NCBI RefSeq assembly: GCF_007828835.1
Contig: NZ_VIVL01000001.1
Span: 1,170,001 to 1,234,000, forward strand
Direction of reading: 5' to 3'
Length of the DNA: 64,000 nucleotides
Source of the DNA: Variovorax beijingensis
GTDB taxonomy: Bacteria; Pseudomonadota; Gammaproteobacteria; Burkholderiales; Burkholderiaceae_C
The notes under the pieces are model-generated. The model made no database searches, was not told the DNA's origin, and was given only the letters and a program-made list of their open reading frames with translations. Both the position numbers and the translations under genes were made by a program. This document shows positions 1 to 9,378 of the stretch, one piece after another (positions within the stretch are counted from its first letter, which is position 1; each line of letters begins with the position of its first letter).

Positions 1-561
1 GGCCATCCGGTGCAAATGCATTCGCGGCTGGGTCGCGGCACCCACTTCCGCGTGGTGCTGCCGGCCGTTGCGCCGAAGGCCGGCGCGCTGGCCGGACACT
101 TCCCGCCCGACGCTGCGGCGCCACGGCAGGAAAAGCGGCCCGGGCGAGCGGCGCCGGCACTGCCCGCGCGGGTGCTGCTGCTGGACGATGAATCGGAAAT
201 CCGGGAAGCCATGACGGGCCTGCTGCGCTCGCATTCGATCGACGCGCTCGCCGTCGCGGATGAAGCCGCCGCCGCCGCGGCCTTGCAGCAGGCGAGCAGA
301 GAAGGGCGGGCCTTCGACCTGTTGATGTGCGACTACCGCCTGGCCGATGGTGTCGATGGGCTGGATGTCGGCCTGCGCCTGAGCGGCCGAGGACAAGGCG
401 GGCCCGCGACCCCGTTGCTGCTGATCACAGGCGAGACCTCGCCCGACAGGCTGCAGCGTGTCCGGGAATCGGGCGTTCCCGTGCTGTTCAAGCCCGTGGC
501 CACCGATTCGCTGTTCCGGATGATGGTCACAGCGGCAAGCTCGGAACGCCGCAGGATTTAG
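1..561 (+). CDS. Hybrid sensor histidine kinase, C-terminal end (partial)
   Basis: The reading frame is open at the window edge, so only the C-terminal part is present. The first residues (GHPVQ, then LGRGTHFRVVLP) match the G2 box that closes a histidine-kinase ATPase domain. An Ala/Pro/Arg-rich linker follows, then a full receiver domain beginning ARVLLLDDE. The expected receiver residues are visible: the acidic pair DD, phospho-acceptor Asp in MCDYR, Thr in LLITGET and Lys in VLFKPV. It is therefore a hybrid kinase with a C-terminal receiver, acting in a phosphorelay. The sensor domain and stimulus lie outside the window. Confidence 0.8.
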   Translation, partial: GHPVQMHSRLGRGTHFRVVLPAVAPKAGALAGHFPPDAAAPRQEKRPGRAAPALPARVLLLDDESEIREAMTGLLRSHSIDALAVADEAAAAAALQQASREGRAFDLLMCDYRLADGVDGLDVGLRLSGRGQGGPATPLLLITGETSPDRLQRVRESGVPVLFKPVATDSLFRMMVTAASSERRRI

Positions 562-669
562 TACTTTTGAGCTCGTTGCCGGCAATGTCATGACTTTTGG
601 CACTGGTGGCCCTCAGGCCCCCCGACATACCTTCCATGGGTCGCACACATCGATCAGGGAGGATTCCAA

Positions 670-1713
670 ATGCGTTTCAAGCTTGCAGCGGTTGCGGCCG
701 CAGTGGCCGCCACACTGGCCCTCGCGGCCTGCGGTGGCGGGGGAGGCGGAGGCGGAGGGGGTGCCGCATTGCCGATCGGCTGGGGCAACGGCGTTCCGCC
801 GCCTCCCGCACCCGCGCCGGCTCCGGCGCCCGCACCGGCCCCAGCGCCCGCACCAGCACCGGCGCCCGCCCCGGCCACCCGCACCTTCATGTACGAGGCC
901 TTGCCGCCTGCCGCCGACGCTGCGGCGTTTCTCGATCAGCTCAATGCACAGGGCGCCAGGGCCTTCCGCTTCTTCAGCGGCCTGGCCTTCCCCACCAGCC
1001 CGACCGGTGCGGAAGTCGTCGAGGCCTACGTGAAGGACGCCGGAACCACCTATGCCTTCGAGCTGCTGCCAGACACCGGCTCCGTGGCGGACCTGCAGGC
1101 CCAGCTCAACGCCCAGGGCGCCCGAGGTTTCAAGTGGGGCGGGCCCTATGTGGTCGGCGGCCAGATCCGAACGCTCTACCGCAAGGACAACAGCTCGGCA
1201 TCGACCTACACCTATGCCGTGCTGGCGGCACCCACCGACAGCGCCGCCTATCTGGCCCAGATCAATGCGCAGGGCGGCAACGGCTACTACAGCGTCGGCG
1301 GTGCTTACATGGTTGGCGGAGCCACGGTGCTGGTCTTTCAAAAGGACGCGCAAGGCAGCGCCACCTACGGCTATGAAGCGCTGGACCAGCCCGGCAGCGA
1401 CGCCGATTTCCTGGCGCAGCTCGAGGCGAAGGGCGCCCAGGGCTTCCGGTTCAAGACCGGTTATGTCTTTTCGGACGGCACGAAGCTGCTCTACGAGAAA
1501 GATCTGTCGCAATCGGCCACGTTCAGCTACCAGAACCTGCAGCCCGCGGCCAACAGCGCGGGCTACATCGCGCAGGCGAATGCCGAAGGTGCCAAGGGCA
1601 ACGCCCTGGTGGGCGACTACATGCTGCCGGGTGGCCAGATCAGGACCCTCTACGTCCGGCCCGCCAACTGCAGCGGCTTTTTCTGCGATACCCGCTCGCT
1701 CTTCGGCTTTTGA
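670..1713 (+). CDS. Lipoprotein with five tandem ~50-residue repeats
   Basis: This is a predicted lipoprotein of 347 residues. It has a basic and hydrophobic N-terminus with lipobox LALAAC (Cys21), then a run of ten Gly, then a Pro-Ala tether at about residues 45-68. The rest is five tandem repeats of 50-54 residues. Each starts with an aromatic-x-aromatic-Glu/Ala strand (FMYEAL, YAFELL, YTYAVL, YGYEAL, FSYQNL), has a helix like [13 protein letters not shown], and ends in a strand like IRTLYRKD. The layout resembles small DUF4177-type units (strand, helix with LnxxGaeGW, strand ending in Lys/Arg), but that link is an inference. The start has a good ribosome site (agggagg, 7 bases upstream). 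The gene stands alone, convergent with ftsY. Function is unknown; it is probably anchored to the outer membrane with the repeats in the periplasm. Confidence 0.85.
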   Translation: MRFKLAAVAAAVAATLALAACGGGGGGGGGGAALPIGWGNGVPPPPAPAPAPAPAPAPAPAPAPAPAPATRTFMYEALPPAADAAAFLDQLNAQGARAFRFFSGLAFPTSPTGAEVVEAYVKDAGTTYAFELLPDTGSVADLQAQLNAQGARGFKWGGPYVVGGQIRTLYRKDNSSASTYTYAVLAAPTDSAAYLAQINAQGGNGYYSVGGAYMVGGATVLVFQKDAQGSATYGYEALDQPGSDADFLAQLEAKGAQGFRFKTGYVFSDGTKLLYEKDLSQSATFSYQNLQPAANSAGYIAQANAEGAKGNALVGDYMLPGGQIRTLYVRPANCSGFFCDTRSLFGF

Positions 1714-1737
1714 GCGGCGCGTTCTGCTGCTGGCGCG

Positions 1738-2982
1738 TCAGCCCAGCAGCGCCATGGCGAACTCGCGTGCGTTGAAGGTCTCGAGGTCTTCGAGCTTCTC
1801 GCCCACGCCGATGAAGTAGACCGGAATCGGCCGCTCGCGCGCAATCGCGCAGAGCACACCCCCCTTGGCGGTGCCGTCGAGCTTGGTCACCACCAGGCCA
1901 GTGAGGCCCAGGGTCTCGTCGAAGGCCCTGACCTGCGCCAGGGCGTTCTGCCCGGTGTTGCCGTCGATCACCAGCAGCACCTCGTGCGGCGCGCTGGCGT
2001 CGGCCTTGGTGACGACGCGCTTGATCTTCTTGAGCTCGTCCATCAGGTGCAGCTGCGTCGGCAGTCGGCCTGCGGTGTCGACCAGCACCACGTCCTTGCC
2101 GCGCGCCTTGCCGGCCGTGACGGCGTCGAAGCTCACGGCCGACGGGTCGCCGCCTTCCTGGCTCACGATCTCGACCGTGTTGCGGTCGGCCCAGACCAGC
2201 AGCTGCTCGCGCGCCGCCGCCCGGAAGGTGTCGGCCGCCGCCAGCAGCACCGAGGCACCCTCGCTGGCCAGGTGCTTGGTGAGCTTGCCGATCGAGGTGG
2301 TCTTGCCGGCGCCGTTGACGCCCGCCACCATGATCACCGTCGGCGTGAACTGGCCGATCACCAGCGGCTTTTCGAGCGGCTGGAGCAGGTCGGTGATGGC
2401 ATCGGCCAGCAGCCGCTTCACTTGCGCCGCGTCGGTGGCCATCTGGCGCTTGACGCGGCCGCGCAGGTCCTCGAGCAGGTACTCGGTGGCCTTGACGCCG
2501 GCATCGGCCATCAGCAGGGCCGATTCGAGTTCCTCGTACAGCGCTTCGTCGATCTGAGCGTTGACGAACACCGCCTGGATGCCGGTTCCGGTCTTGCGCA
2601 GGCCGGTCTTGAGCTTGTCGAACCAGCCCTTGCGCTCGGCCGGCATGGCGGCCTCGGTGGCGAGGGTGGGCGGGGGCGGGGGTACGGTCGGAACGGCCGG
2701 CGTGGGTACCGGTGCAGCAGGCACGGGGGCGAGGTTCGGCGCCGCGGCTGGCGCCGGAGGGGGCGCGACCGGGGGCGCCGGGTCTGGCGCTGCAGGCGGC
2801 GGCGCCGCTTCCTCTGCGGCAGGCTTGGAGCCGAACCAGCTCGACGGAGAGAACACCGAGCGCGCCGGTGCGGCAGCGGGCGCAGGCGCGGGCTCGGGTG
2901 CAGGTACCGGCTCGACGGCCCGTGAGGGCGCCGGCGCGGCCGGGGATTCGGCAGGCGGTTTTTTCTTGAAGAAACTGAACAT
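1738..2982 (-). CDS. ftsY: Signal recognition particle receptor FtsY
   Basis: FtsY is the membrane-associated SRP receptor GTPase that delivers ribosome-nascent chain complexes to the Sec translocon. The 414-residue protein has the NG domain in its C-terminal ~300 residues. G1 is GVNGAGKTT near residue 220, DTAGR is near 300 and TKLDG near 365. The N-terminal ~110 residues are almost entirely Pro and Ala with scattered acidic residues, replacing the strongly acidic A domain known from E. coli. The short N-terminal segment MFSFFKKK could contact membrane. It is divergent from the M16 gene, with only 29 bases between the two starts. Confidence 0.97.
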   Translation of the reverse strand: MFSFFKKKPPAESPAAPAPSRAVEPVPAPEPAPAPAAAPARSVFSPSSWFGSKPAAEEAAPPPAAPDPAPPVAPPPAPAAAPNLAPVPAAPVPTPAVPTVPPPPPTLATEAAMPAERKGWFDKLKTGLRKTGTGIQAVFVNAQIDEALYEELESALLMADAGVKATEYLLEDLRGRVKRQMATDAAQVKRLLADAITDLLQPLEKPLVIGQFTPTVIMVAGVNGAGKTTSIGKLTKHLASEGASVLLAAADTFRAAAREQLLVWADRNTVEIVSQEGGDPSAVSFDAVTAGKARGKDVVLVDTAGRLPTQLHLMDELKKIKRVVTKADASAPHEVLLVIDGNTGQNALAQVRAFDETLGLTGLVVTKLDGTAKGGVLCAIARERPIPVYFIGVGEKLEDLETFNAREFAMALLG

Positions 2983-3011
2983 CGGGAGCTTTTTACAATC
3001 CGACCCATTCT

Positions 3012-4463
3012 ATGAAACACCCCTCGCCACGCCGTGCTGCGTCCGGTGCGGTGCTGGCAATGGCGCTTTGCGCGCCGTGGGCCATGCCTGCGCAGGCCCA
3101 GTCCACACCGGTTTCCGCCGCTCCATCCGACACTGCCGCGGCCGCATCCGCACCCCAGCAATTCACCCTCGCCAACGGCATGACGCTGCTGGTGCAGCCC
3201 GACAGGCGCGCGCCCACCGCAGTGCAGATGCTCTGGGTTCGCGTGGGCTCGGTCGACGAGGTCGACGGCACTTCGGGCGTGGCCCACGTGCTCGAGCACA
3301 TGATGTTCAAGGGCACCAAGGACATCAAGCCCGGCGAGTTCTCGCGCCGCGTGGCGGCGCTGGGCGGCCAGGAGAACGCCTTCACCACGCGCGACTACAC
3401 CGGCTACTACCAGCAGATTCCCGTGGGCAGCCTGGAGCAGGTCATGAAGCTCGAATCGGACCGCTTCGCCAACAACCAGTGGTCCGACGACGAGTTCAGG
3501 CGCGAGATCGAGGTGGTCAAGGAAGAGCGCCGCCTGCGCACCGAAGACCAGCCGCGCGCGCTGCTCGGCGAGCAGCAGAACGCGGTCGTGTTCATGGCCT
3601 CGCCCTACCACCGCCCGGTGGTCGGGTGGATGAGCGACCTCGACGCCATGACACCCGACGACGCGCGCGCCTTCTTCCGCCGCTGGTACGTGCCCGCCAA
3701 TGCCGCCGTGGTGGTGGTGGGCGACGTCGACGTGGCCCAGGTGCGCGCGCTGGCCGAGAAGTACTACGGCCGCATTCCCGCGCGCGCCGTGCCGGCGCGC
3801 AAGCCGCGCACCGAGCCCGCGCAGCGCGGCATCCGCCGCATCGAATTCAAGGCGCCGGCCGAGCAGGCCTACGTGTCGCTCGCCTTCCGCATTCCGCAGC
3901 TGGAGAGCATCGATGCCGCGGACAGCGACGTGTGGGCGCTCGAGGTGCTGTCGGCCGTGCTCGACGGCTACACGGGCGCACGGCTCGACCGTGCCCTGAC
4001 CCAGGGCCCCGACCGCGTGGCCGATTCGGTCGGTGCCTATTCCGGCCTGGCCGGCCGCGGGCCTCAGCTGTTCACGCTGGTGGGCGTGCCGGCCCACGGC
4101 AAGAGCGCCGAAGCGGTGGAGGCGGCGCTTCGCGCCCAGGTGGCGCGCGTGGCGAAGGAAGGCGTGAGCGAAGCCGAACTCGCGCGCGTCAAGACGCAGT
4201 GGGTGGCCAGCCAGACCTACAAGCGCGACTCCGTGATGGCGCAGGCCCGCGAGCTCGGCAGCAACTGGGTGCAGGGGCTGCCGCTGGACACCAGCGCGCG
4301 CATCGTCGCGAAGCTGCAGGCCGTGACCCCGGCCCAGGTGCAGGCCATGGCCGGCAAGTACTTCGGCGACGACCAGCTCACCGTGGCCACCCTGCGCCCC
4401 CTGCCGCTCGAAGCCAGGCCGCGCGGCCGCGGTTTTGCCGCCCCGCAGGGCGAGCTGCGCTGA
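3012..4463 (+). CDS. M16 family zinc metallopeptidase, catalytic subunit, exported
   Basis: This pitrilysin/processing-peptidase-like protein has 483 residues. The N-terminus carries a signal peptide (basic start, hydrophobic run, AMPAQAQ cleavage region near residue 30). The inverted zinc motif HVLEH (His92, Glu95, His96) is intact. A downstream Glu in EVVKEERR, about 75 residues later, supplies the third ligand. M16B enzymes of bacteria often work as heterodimers with a second protein lacking the zinc site, and such a partner follows 17 bases downstream. It is expected in the periplasm; the substrate is unknown. No convincing Shine-Dalgarno site is visible before the ATG. Confidence 0.93.
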   Translation: MKHPSPRRAASGAVLAMALCAPWAMPAQAQSTPVSAAPSDTAAAASAPQQFTLANGMTLLVQPDRRAPTAVQMLWVRVGSVDEVDGTSGVAHVLEHMMFKGTKDIKPGEFSRRVAALGGQENAFTTRDYTGYYQQIPVGSLEQVMKLESDRFANNQWSDDEFRREIEVVKEERRLRTEDQPRALLGEQQNAVVFMASPYHRPVVGWMSDLDAMTPDDARAFFRRWYVPANAAVVVVGDVDVAQVRALAEKYYGRIPARAVPARKPRTEPAQRGIRRIEFKAPAEQAYVSLAFRIPQLESIDAADSDVWALEVLSAVLDGYTGARLDRALTQGPDRVADSVGAYSGLAGRGPQLFTLVGVPAHGKSAEAVEAALRAQVARVAKEGVSEAELARVKTQWVASQTYKRDSVMAQARELGSNWVQGLPLDTSARIVAKLQAVTPAQVQAMAGKYFGDDQLTVATLRPLPLEARPRGRGFAAPQGELR

Positions 4464-4480
4464 AAGGCCCGGATTCTTCA

Positions 4481-5827
4481 ATGACCCCCATGACAAAAAT
4501 CCTGCGCTCCGCGCTGTTCGCGGCCGCCACGGCCTTCGCAGGCCTGAACGCCGCACAGGCTGCGCTGCCGATCGAGCACTGGACGCTCGCGAGCGGCGCC
4601 AAGATCTACCTGGTGTCGACCCAGGCGCTGCCCATCGTCGACGTGCAGATCGATTTCGACGCCGGCAGCCGGCGCGATCCGGCAGGCCAGGCCGGCCTGG
4701 CCAGCGCGACCGCGACCATGGTCGAGAAGGGCGTGCGCGCCGGCAGGAACGGCGAGCTCGCGCTCGACGAAAACGCGCTCGGCGAAGCCTGGGCCGACCT
4801 GGGCGCCGAGTTCGGCACCAGCGCCGGCACCGACCGCGCCAGCTACTCGCTGCGCACCCTGTCCGATCCGGCGCTGCTGGCCAAGGTGGTGGCGCTGGCC
4901 TCGCGCGAGATCGGCGAGCCGGCCTTTCCCGACGACGTCTGGCAGCGCGAGCGGGAGCGCATCAATGCCTCGCTGAAAGAGGCCAACACCAAGCCGGCGA
5001 CCATCGCGGGCCGTGCCTTCGCGAAGGCCGTCTACGGCAGCCATCCCTACGGGCAGGAAGTCACCGAAGCCACGCTCGCGCGGATCGACACCGCCGCGAT
5101 GCGGCAGCGCTACCAGGAGCTGATCGTGCCGTGCCGGGCCAAGCTCAGCATCGTGGGCGCCGTGACCCGCGCCGAGGCCGAAGCCATGGCCACCGCGCTG
5201 CTCTCCCGGCTGCCCGGGCCCGAGGCGTGCACGCCGCTCCCGGCGATCGCACCGGTGGCCGCGCTCACCGCGCCCAAGGACGAGCGCATTCCGTTCGCCT
5301 CGGCCCAGGCCCACGTGCTGATCGGCCAGCCCGGTTACCCGCGCAAGGATCCCGACCATTTCGCGCTCACGCTCGGCAACTACGTGCTGGGCGGCGGCGG
5401 CTTCGTCTCGCGGCTGACCAACGAAGTGCGCGAGAAGCGCGGCTTGGCCTACAGCGTCTACAGCGGCTTTGCGCCGGGCCTGGACGCCGGGGCGTTCCGC
5501 GTGGGCTTCCAGACGCGTCCCGACCAGGCCGAAGAAGCGGTGAAGGTCTCGCGCGACGTGCTCGCCAGGTTCGTGGCCGAAGGCCCGACCGCCGCCGAGC
5601 TCAAGGCCGCGAAGGACAACCTGATCGGCGGCTTTCCGCTCTTGCTGGACAGCAACCGCAAGCTCATCGGCAACGTGGCCAACATCGCCTGGCACGACCT
5701 GCCGCTCGACTATCTCGACACCTGGACCGCGCGCATGAACGCTGTCACCGCGGCCGACATCCGGGCCGCTTATGCGCGCAAGCTGCAGCCCGAACGCATG
5801 GTGACTGTGGTGGTGGGCGGCAAGTAG
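4481..5827 (+). CDS. M16 family peptidase-like protein, non-catalytic partner subunit
   Basis: This second M16 protein has 448 residues and a signal peptide (hydrophobic stretch ending AQA, residues ~5-25). Where the partner has HVLEH, this protein reads LASATATMVEKG, so the zinc ligands and catalytic Glu are absent. The C-terminal substrate-binding pair typical of the non-catalytic M16B subunit is present in REKRGLAYSV (about residues 315-325). This is the alpha/beta division known from mitochondrial processing peptidase and bacterial heterodimers. ATG at 4481 is used; another in-frame ATG at 4490 is possible. It ends 12 bases from the convergent argP. Confidence 0.92.
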   Translation: MTPMTKILRSALFAAATAFAGLNAAQAALPIEHWTLASGAKIYLVSTQALPIVDVQIDFDAGSRRDPAGQAGLASATATMVEKGVRAGRNGELALDENALGEAWADLGAEFGTSAGTDRASYSLRTLSDPALLAKVVALASREIGEPAFPDDVWQRERERINASLKEANTKPATIAGRAFAKAVYGSHPYGQEVTEATLARIDTAAMRQRYQELIVPCRAKLSIVGAVTRAEAEAMATALLSRLPGPEACTPLPAIAPVAALTAPKDERIPFASAQAHVLIGQPGYPRKDPDHFALTLGNYVLGGGGFVSRLTNEVREKRGLAYSVYSGFAPGLDAGAFRVGFQTRPDQAEEAVKVSRDVLARFVAEGPTAAELKAAKDNLIGGFPLLLDSNRKLIGNVANIAWHDLPLDYLDTWTARMNAVTAADIRAAYARKLQPERMVTVVVGGK

Positions 5828-5839
5828 CAGGCAGCGCTT

Positions 5840-6757
5840 TCAGCGCAGGGCGTGTGCGCCGCTTCCGGCGGCTGCGTGCACCGCCGCCTTGAGGCGTTCG
5901 AGCAGTTGCGGCGCCGCGCGCGCCTGCTGCCAGTAGAGCGGCACCTGCAGCCCCGATCCGGGCACCAATTCCACCAGCGCACCCGTGCGCATCGCCTCGG
6001 CCGCCATGCTGGCCGGCAGCATCCCCCAGCCCATGCCGGCGCGCGCCGCGTCGACGAAGCCCTGGGCCGAGGGCAGCCAGTGCCGCGGCGTCTCGATGCT
6101 GCGATGGCAGATGCGTCGCACCCAGCGTGCCTGCAGCCGGTCCTTGCGGTCGAACACCAGGCTCGGCGCATGGGCCAATGTGCGCGCGCCCACGCCCCTG
6201 GCGAAGTAACGCTCGACGAACTCCGGGCTCGCGGCGGCCACGTAGTGCATGCTGCCCAGCGCCTCGCTGTTGCAGCCGGCCACGGGTTGAGCCAGCGCGG
6301 TGACGGCCGCCAGCACCGCGCCGCTGCGCAGGCGCTCGGCGGTATGGTCCTGGTCGTCCACGGTCAGGTCGAGCAGGGCGGATTCCTCCTGCCTTGCAAA
6401 GGCCGCGGCGGCGGCCATGAACCAGCTGGCCAGGCTGTCGGCGTTCACCGCCACCCGCACCGTGACGCGCTCTACCCTCTTGCCATTCCTGCCGCCCGTG
6501 CCGAGCGCGGGCAGCGCCTCGCGCAGCTCGTGCTCCAGCATGCCCACGCGCTCGAAGTGCCGGCAGAGCTGCTCCCCGGCTTCCGTCGCCACGCAAGGCT
6601 GGCCCCGCACCAGCAGCGCGCCGCCCGTGCGCTCCTCGAGCAGCTTCACGCGCTGCGAGACGGCCGACGGCGTGACGTTCAGTGCGCGGGCCGCGCGCTC
6701 GAAGCTGCCTTCGCGCACCACGGCGGCCAATGCATTCAGGGCGGCGTAGTCGAGCAT
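5840..6757 (-). CDS. argP: LysR-type regulator ArgP (IciA family)
   Basis: The 305-residue LysR-type regulator has an N-terminal winged helix starting MLDYAALNALAAVVREGSF, the characteristic opening of ArgP/IciA proteins. An effector-binding domain follows. In enteric bacteria ArgP senses arginine/lysine and activates the exporter gene argO. Here it is divergent from an ArgO-family exporter with 81 bases between the start codons, which strongly supports the assignment. It probably also controls its own promoter in that interval. Confidence 0.9.
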   Translation of the reverse strand: MLDYAALNALAAVVREGSFERAARALNVTPSAVSQRVKLLEERTGGALLVRGQPCVATEAGEQLCRHFERVGMLEHELREALPALGTGGRNGKRVERVTVRVAVNADSLASWFMAAAAAFARQEESALLDLTVDDQDHTAERLRSGAVLAAVTALAQPVAGCNSEALGSMHYVAAASPEFVERYFARGVGARTLAHAPSLVFDRKDRLQARWVRRICHRSIETPRHWLPSAQGFVDAARAGMGWGMLPASMAAEAMRTGALVELVPGSGLQVPLYWQQARAAPQLLERLKAAVHAAAGSGAHALR

Positions 6758-6838
6758 GGTTCGCGGGAATTAGAAAAACTGAATATGGCTTAGGAAGTTT
6801 AGTTTGAGTTAATAGAACTGAAGCGGCAAGCTGACGCC
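6758..6838. promoter_or_regulatory. Divergent argP-argO control region
   Basis: This 81-base interval separates the divergent starts of argP and argO and is AT-rich compared with its surroundings. It carries three close AGTT(T) repeats at 6796-6800, 6801-6805 and 6807-6810. ArgP is expected to bind here by family knowledge. I could not place -35/-10 boxes with confidence. Confidence 0.5.
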
Positions 6839-7474
6839 ATGGTCATCGAACAAATCTCCACCGCATTCGTCAACGGGTTTCTCATGAGCCTGGTGCTCAT
6901 CGTCGCCATCGGCGCGCAGAACGCCTATGTGCTGCGCCAGGGGCTGCGGCGCGAGCATGTGAGCGCCGTGGTGCTGTTCTGTGCGGCCAGCGATGCCATC
7001 CTGATCACGGCAGGCGTGGCTGGCATGGCGCAGGCGCTGAAAGGGCGGCCCGCATTCGCCACCGCACTCGCCGGCCTCGGTGCGCTGTTCCTGGGGGCCT
7101 ACGGGCTGCGCGCGCTGTGGCGTGCCCGGCAGCCCGGCGCGCTGCACGCAAAGGCCCAGGGCGCATCGCTCTCGCGCACCGCGGTGCTGGCGCAGGCGGC
7201 GGGCTTCACCCTGCTGAATCCGCATGTCTACCTCGACACCGTGCTGCTCGTGGGCAGCACCGGCGCCCAGTACGGCGGCGCGCTCAAGGCCTGGTTCGTC
7301 GCCGGTTCGGCGATGGCGAGCGCGCTGTGGTTCTCGGCGCTGGGCTTCGGTGCGCGCTGGCTGGCACCGGTGTTTGCGCGGCCGCGCGCCTGGCAGATGC
7401 TCGACGCGCTGATTGGCGGCACGATGCTGCTGCTTGCCGCGCTGCTGGCGCGGCGGGCCTTGCTTGGCACCTGA
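6839..7474 (+). CDS. argO: LysE/ArgO family amino-acid exporter
   Basis: This 211-residue inner-membrane protein of the LysE superfamily is expected to export arginine and possibly lysine or toxic analogues. About six hydrophobic segments run through the whole length. The N-terminus shows the family signature GFLMSLVLIVAIGAQNAYVLRQG, and TLLNPHVYLDTVLL marks the second conserved region. The length is normal for ArgO. Its divergent neighbour is the ArgP-type activator, so the two form a classic exporter-regulator pair. Confidence 0.92.
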   Translation: MVIEQISTAFVNGFLMSLVLIVAIGAQNAYVLRQGLRREHVSAVVLFCAASDAILITAGVAGMAQALKGRPAFATALAGLGALFLGAYGLRALWRARQPGALHAKAQGASLSRTAVLAQAAGFTLLNPHVYLDTVLLVGSTGAQYGGALKAWFVAGSAMASALWFSALGFGARWLAPVFARPRAWQMLDALIGGTMLLLAALLARRALLGT

Positions 7475-7504
7475 GCTCGCATGCGGCGGCGTTAAGCTTG
7501 CCGC

Positions 7505-8173
7505 ATGCCCCAGAAGAAAGCCGCAGCCGCCAGGCGTTCCCCCTCGACGCCGTCGCCGTCGCCATCACCAAGATCGAAATCGCTGCCGCGCGAGGTGCGC
7601 ATCATCGGCGGCCTGTGGAAGCGCAGCCGCCTTTCCGTGGCCGACAAGCCGGGCCTGCGCCCCACGCCCGACCGCGTACGCGAGACGCTGTTCAACTGGC
7701 TCGCGAGCATCGCGGGCGCCGGCGGCGGCGAGCTGCCGGGCTGGCATTGCGTCGATGCTTTCGCGGGCACCGGCGCGCTCGGCCTGGAGGCCGCGTCGCG
7801 CGGTGCCGCGAGCGTGCTGCTCTGCGAGCAGGACGCCGCGCTGGCGGCCCAGCTGCAGGCCGCCAAGGCCAAGCTTTCGGCCGAGGCCGTGCGCATCGAG
7901 CGCGGCAACGGGCTCACCGCGCTCGAGCGCGCGCCCGCGGGCAGCCTGGATGCGGTCTTTCTCGACCCGCCTTTCGACAGCCCCGCCCTCTACGAACCCG
8001 CGCTGCGCGCCGCCGCGCGTGCCGTGAAAGCCGGGGGCGCGATCTACCTGGAGGCACCGCGTCGCTGGAGCGACGAGGAGCTGGCCACGCTCGGCCTTGT
8101 AGGTTTTCGTTACCTCAAGGCCGGGGCCGTGCATGCGCACTTGCTGAGGCAGGCCGCAAACGGGACTGCATAA
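7505..8173 (+). CDS. rsmD: 16S rRNA (guanine(966)-N2)-methyltransferase RsmD
   Basis: RsmD methylates G966 of 16S rRNA in the small subunit using S-adenosylmethionine. The 222-residue protein has the family opening [15 protein letters not shown] after a basic Ser/Pro/Lys-rich leader of about 30 residues. The [15 protein letters not shown] segment, SAM-binding motif [18 protein letters not shown] and catalytic motif DAVFLDPPF are all present. coaD follows after 43 bases; rsmD-coaD is a common proteobacterial pair, so they probably share a transcript. Confidence 0.96.
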   Translation: MPQKKAAAARRSPSTPSPSPSPRSKSLPREVRIIGGLWKRSRLSVADKPGLRPTPDRVRETLFNWLASIAGAGGGELPGWHCVDAFAGTGALGLEAASRGAASVLLCEQDAALAAQLQAAKAKLSAEAVRIERGNGLTALERAPAGSLDAVFLDPPFDSPALYEPALRAAARAVKAGGAIYLEAPRRWSDEELATLGLVGFRYLKAGAVHAHLLRQAANGTA

Positions 8174-8216
8174 TCCGCCGAACAAGCCGCACCGGCTGCA
8201 TGAGGAAGAAGCAACC

Positions 8217-8720
8217 ATGGCCAGCAACGTGATCGCGGTTTATCCCGGCACTTTCGATCCCATCACCCTCGGCCACGAGGACGTGGTGCGGCGTGCAACC
8301 CAGCTTTTCTCCAAGGTCATCGTCGCGGTGGCGGCGGGCCATCACAAGAAGGCGCTGTTCAGCCTGCAGGAGCGCATCGAGATGGCGCGCGAGGCCGTGA
8401 AGCCCTACAGCGACCAGGTCACGGTCGAGAGCTTTTCGGGCCTGCTGCGCGACTTCGTGGTGGCGCGCGGCGGCAAGGCCATGGTGCGCGGCCTGCGCGC
8501 CGTGACCGACTTCGACTACGAGTTCCAGCTCGCGGGCATGAACCGCTCGCTGATGCCCGACGTCGAAACCGTGTTTCTCACGCCCAGCGACAAGTACCAG
8601 TTCATCTCGAGCACCTTCGTGCGCGAGATCGCCATGCTCGGCGGCGAGGTCCACAAGTTCGTTTCGCCCGACGTGGAGAAGCAGCTCGCGGCCAAGGTGC
8701 GCAGCCTGGGCCGTGAGTAG
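8217..8720 (+). CDS. coaD: Phosphopantetheine adenylyltransferase
   Basis: CoaD transfers AMP from ATP to 4'-phosphopantetheine, the penultimate step of coenzyme A synthesis. The 167-residue cytoplasmic enzyme has the nucleotidyltransferase motif [16 protein letters not shown] (TxGH) at the N-terminus and the conserved [16 protein letters not shown] and [11 protein letters not shown] segments. Its length is typical. The last 8 bases overlap the GTG start of pxpB, so translation of the oxoprolinase genes may be coupled to coaD. Confidence 0.97.
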   Translation: MASNVIAVYPGTFDPITLGHEDVVRRATQLFSKVIVAVAAGHHKKALFSLQERIEMAREAVKPYSDQVTVESFSGLLRDFVVARGGKAMVRGLRAVTDFDYEFQLAGMNRSLMPDVETVFLTPSDKYQFISSTFVREIAMLGGEVHKFVSPDVEKQLAAKVRSLGRE

Positions 8721-9378
8721 CCGGTTTCCCTTGCCGCGCCTGCATCCGCTCGGCGATGCGGCGCTGCTTTGCGAGCTGCCGCCGCCTGCCACGCTGGCGC
8801 AGCAGCAGCAGATCTGGGCGCTGGGCGCCGAGGTGCAGCAATGGGCCGGCGTGGGCGAGGTGCTGCCGGGCATGAACAACCTCACGCTGACCTTCGATCC
8901 GACCTCGATCGAGATCGAGGCGCTGATGGCGCGCGTGAACGAGGCCTGGCCGCGGCTCGCGGCCACGGCCATCGAGGGCCGGAGGGTGGAGATTCCGGTG
9001 GCCTATGGCGGCGAGCACGGCCCTGACCTGGCCGATGTCGCGGCCCACACCGGGCTCACGCCGGCCGAGGTGGTGCGGCGCCACAGCGGGGCCGACTACG
9101 TGGTCTACCTGCTGGGCTTCCTGCCCGGCTTCGCCTTCATGGGCGGGCTGCCGCCCGAGCTTGCCACGCCGCGCCGCGCCGAGCCGCGCACGGCGGTGCC
9201 CGCGCGCTCGGTCGGCATCGGCGGCGAGCAGACCGGCATCTATCCGCTGGTGTCGCCGGGCGGCTGGCAGCTGATCGGCCGCACCTCGCTCGAACTCTTC
9301 GATCCGTCGGCCGAGCCGCCCACCCTGCTGCGGCCGGGCGACCACGTCCGCTTCGTCGTCGAAAGCGTGCAGGCATGA
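8713..9378 (+). CDS. pxpB: 5-oxoprolinase subunit PxpB (KipI family)
   Basis: PxpB forms the ATP-dependent 5-oxoprolinase with PxpA and PxpC, opening 5-oxoproline (pyroglutamate) to glutamate. The 221-residue protein has the N-terminal [13 protein letters not shown] and the conserved [19 protein letters not shown] and [22 protein letters not shown] segments of KipI/PxpB proteins. The start is a GTG inside the end of coaD (8-base overlap). The stop overlaps the ATG of pxpC (ATGA), a sign of translational coupling and fixed stoichiometry. Confidence 0.95.
   Translation: MSSRFPLPRLHPLGDAALLCELPPPATLAQQQQIWALGAEVQQWAGVGEVLPGMNNLTLTFDPTSIEIEALMARVNEAWPRLAATAIEGRRVEIPVAYGGEHGPDLADVAAHTGLTPAEVVRRHSGADYVVYLLGFLPGFAFMGGLPPELATPRRAEPRTAVPARSVGIGGEQTGIYPLVSPGGWQLIGRTSLELFDPSAEPPTLLRPGDHVRFVVESVQA

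Noticed and set aside
730..780. G-rich tract in the lipoprotein as a phase-variation switch
   Set aside because: The G runs are short and interrupted by A, C or T; they encode ten Gly in frame, and slippage of this kind needs longer uninterrupted runs.
2561..4480. Upstream part of a long frame that ends in the second M16 gene
   Set aside because: It is antisense to ftsY and out of frame with the first M16 gene; only the part from 4481 shows homology and a signal peptide.
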